Below, piece by piece: positions 63,711 to 64,000 of a stretch of 64,000 bases of DNA. Below the pieces are notes generated by a model. It did not search any database and was not told the origin of the DNA. It worked only from the letters and a program-made list of their open reading frames with translations. Every line of letters starts with the position of its first letter. Within the stretch, counting starts at the first letter, position 1. The position numbers and the translations under genes are program-made. The stretch lies in assembly GCF_004153445.1 (NCBI RefSeq), contig NZ_SDQC01000004.1, forward strand, positions 124,001 through 188,000. Reading direction: 5' to 3'. The stretch is from Allopusillimonas soli. Lineage in GTDB: Bacteria; Pseudomonadota; Gammaproteobacteria; Burkholderiales; Burkholderiaceae_B.

Positions 63711-64000
63711 CCGCAGGCTCGCCCGCCTTGCGCGGCCCAAACCATTTATCCAGCTTCTCGTGCGCCTGGGCCTTGACCTCGGGCGTGATGTAGAACGCCA
63801 CGGTGACCAGTGCGGCGGCCATGACGCTCAGGTCATCGGTGTACCCGACAATGGGTGCCAGATCGGGCAAGGCATCCAGGGGCAGGATGAAGTAGCCCAA
63901 GGCGCCGTACATGACGCGCCGGGCCCACTTGGGGGTTCTCGGGCTCTGCGCGGCGTAGTAGAGGTAAAGTGCCTTTTCCAATGTGGCACGGCCTATGCCG
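63703..64000 (-). CDS. YkvA/DUF1232 membrane protein, 5' end beyond the right edge
   Basis: The frame is open to the window end and continues as EKALYLYYAAQSPRTPKWA, which lies inside the DUF1232 family, so the real start is outside. The core ALGYFILPLDALPDLAPIVGYTDD is diagnostic, with one or two membrane helices. Function unknown. Confidence 0.85.
   Translation of the reverse strand, partial: GIGRATLEKALYLYYAAQSPRTPKWARRVMYGALGYFILPLDALPDLAPIVGYTDDLSVMAAALVTVAFYITPEVKAQAHEKLDKWFGPRKAGEPADA

Overview
The window looks like chromosomal DNA of a betaproteobacterium of the order Burkholderiales, most likely Alcaligenaceae (Bordetella/Achromobacter/Pusillimonas-like). The reasons are the high G+C coding style, the argS - SPOR protein - dsbA block, the LiuR-controlled leucine-degradation genes with aceK among them, the DUF1840 and Smg families, and a long-form leuA. 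The genus is an inference. About 53 protein genes are supported. I saw no rRNA, tRNA, CRISPR array or insertion sequence.

Layout. 1-8.3 kb is a divergent catabolic unit. An IclR regulator, thiolase, acyl-CoA synthetase, PPC-domain protein and one more truncated gene read left; a TRAP transporter (dctP, fused dctQM) and an SDR dehydrogenase read right. Each direction has a visible promoter overlaid by an inverted repeat. 8.4-13.8 kb holds topB and a large DUF2157/GDYXXLXY membrane protein. 13.8-16.8 kb is a sugar-acid unit: a 2-hydroxyacid dehydrogenase, kdgD and a GntR/FCD regulator, with a consensus kdgD promoter buried in a perfect 21-bp inverted repeat. 16.8-19.5 kb has gluQ, smg and a D-threonine-aldolase-like gene. 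19.6-28.1 kb is the leucine/isovalerate set liuR-liuA-aceK-thiolase-liuB-liuD, with two LiuR palindromes, followed by a divergent metallo-beta-lactamase-fold gene.

29.4-33.7 kb is an iron/polyamine-type ABC importer of visibly lower G+C, possibly acquired. 33.7-38.8 kb has a LysE exporter, metC, dsbA, a SPOR protein and argS. 38.9-41.7 kb encodes a secreted RHS/YD-repeat protein fused to a DUF2235 (Tle1-like phospholipase) domain. 42.5-48.4 kb is a glycerophosphodiester uptake operon (LacI regulator, GpdQ-like phosphodiesterase, ugpC, ugpB, ugpA, ugpE) whose promoter combines a textbook Pho box, a -10 box and a LacI-type operator.

48.5-50.5 kb is leuA, preceded by a Leu/Val-rich leader reading frame that suggests attenuation. 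50.6-53.7 kb has a membrane protein, rpoN, and the iron-storage pair bfd and bfr with Fur-like boxes. 53.8-64 kb carries a cysteine-motif membrane protein, prfC, a second LysE exporter, an rhlE-type helicase with a TTG start, the lemA/TPM trio, and a GTPase (DUF3482)/DUF2868/YkvA membrane cluster cut by the right edge.

The least conventional items are the RHS-phospholipase fusion, the dual Pho/LacI promoter of the ugp-gpdQ operon, the leuA leader peptide, the kdgD operator, and the IclR/PPC/CoA-ligase/TRAP pathway of unknown substrate.
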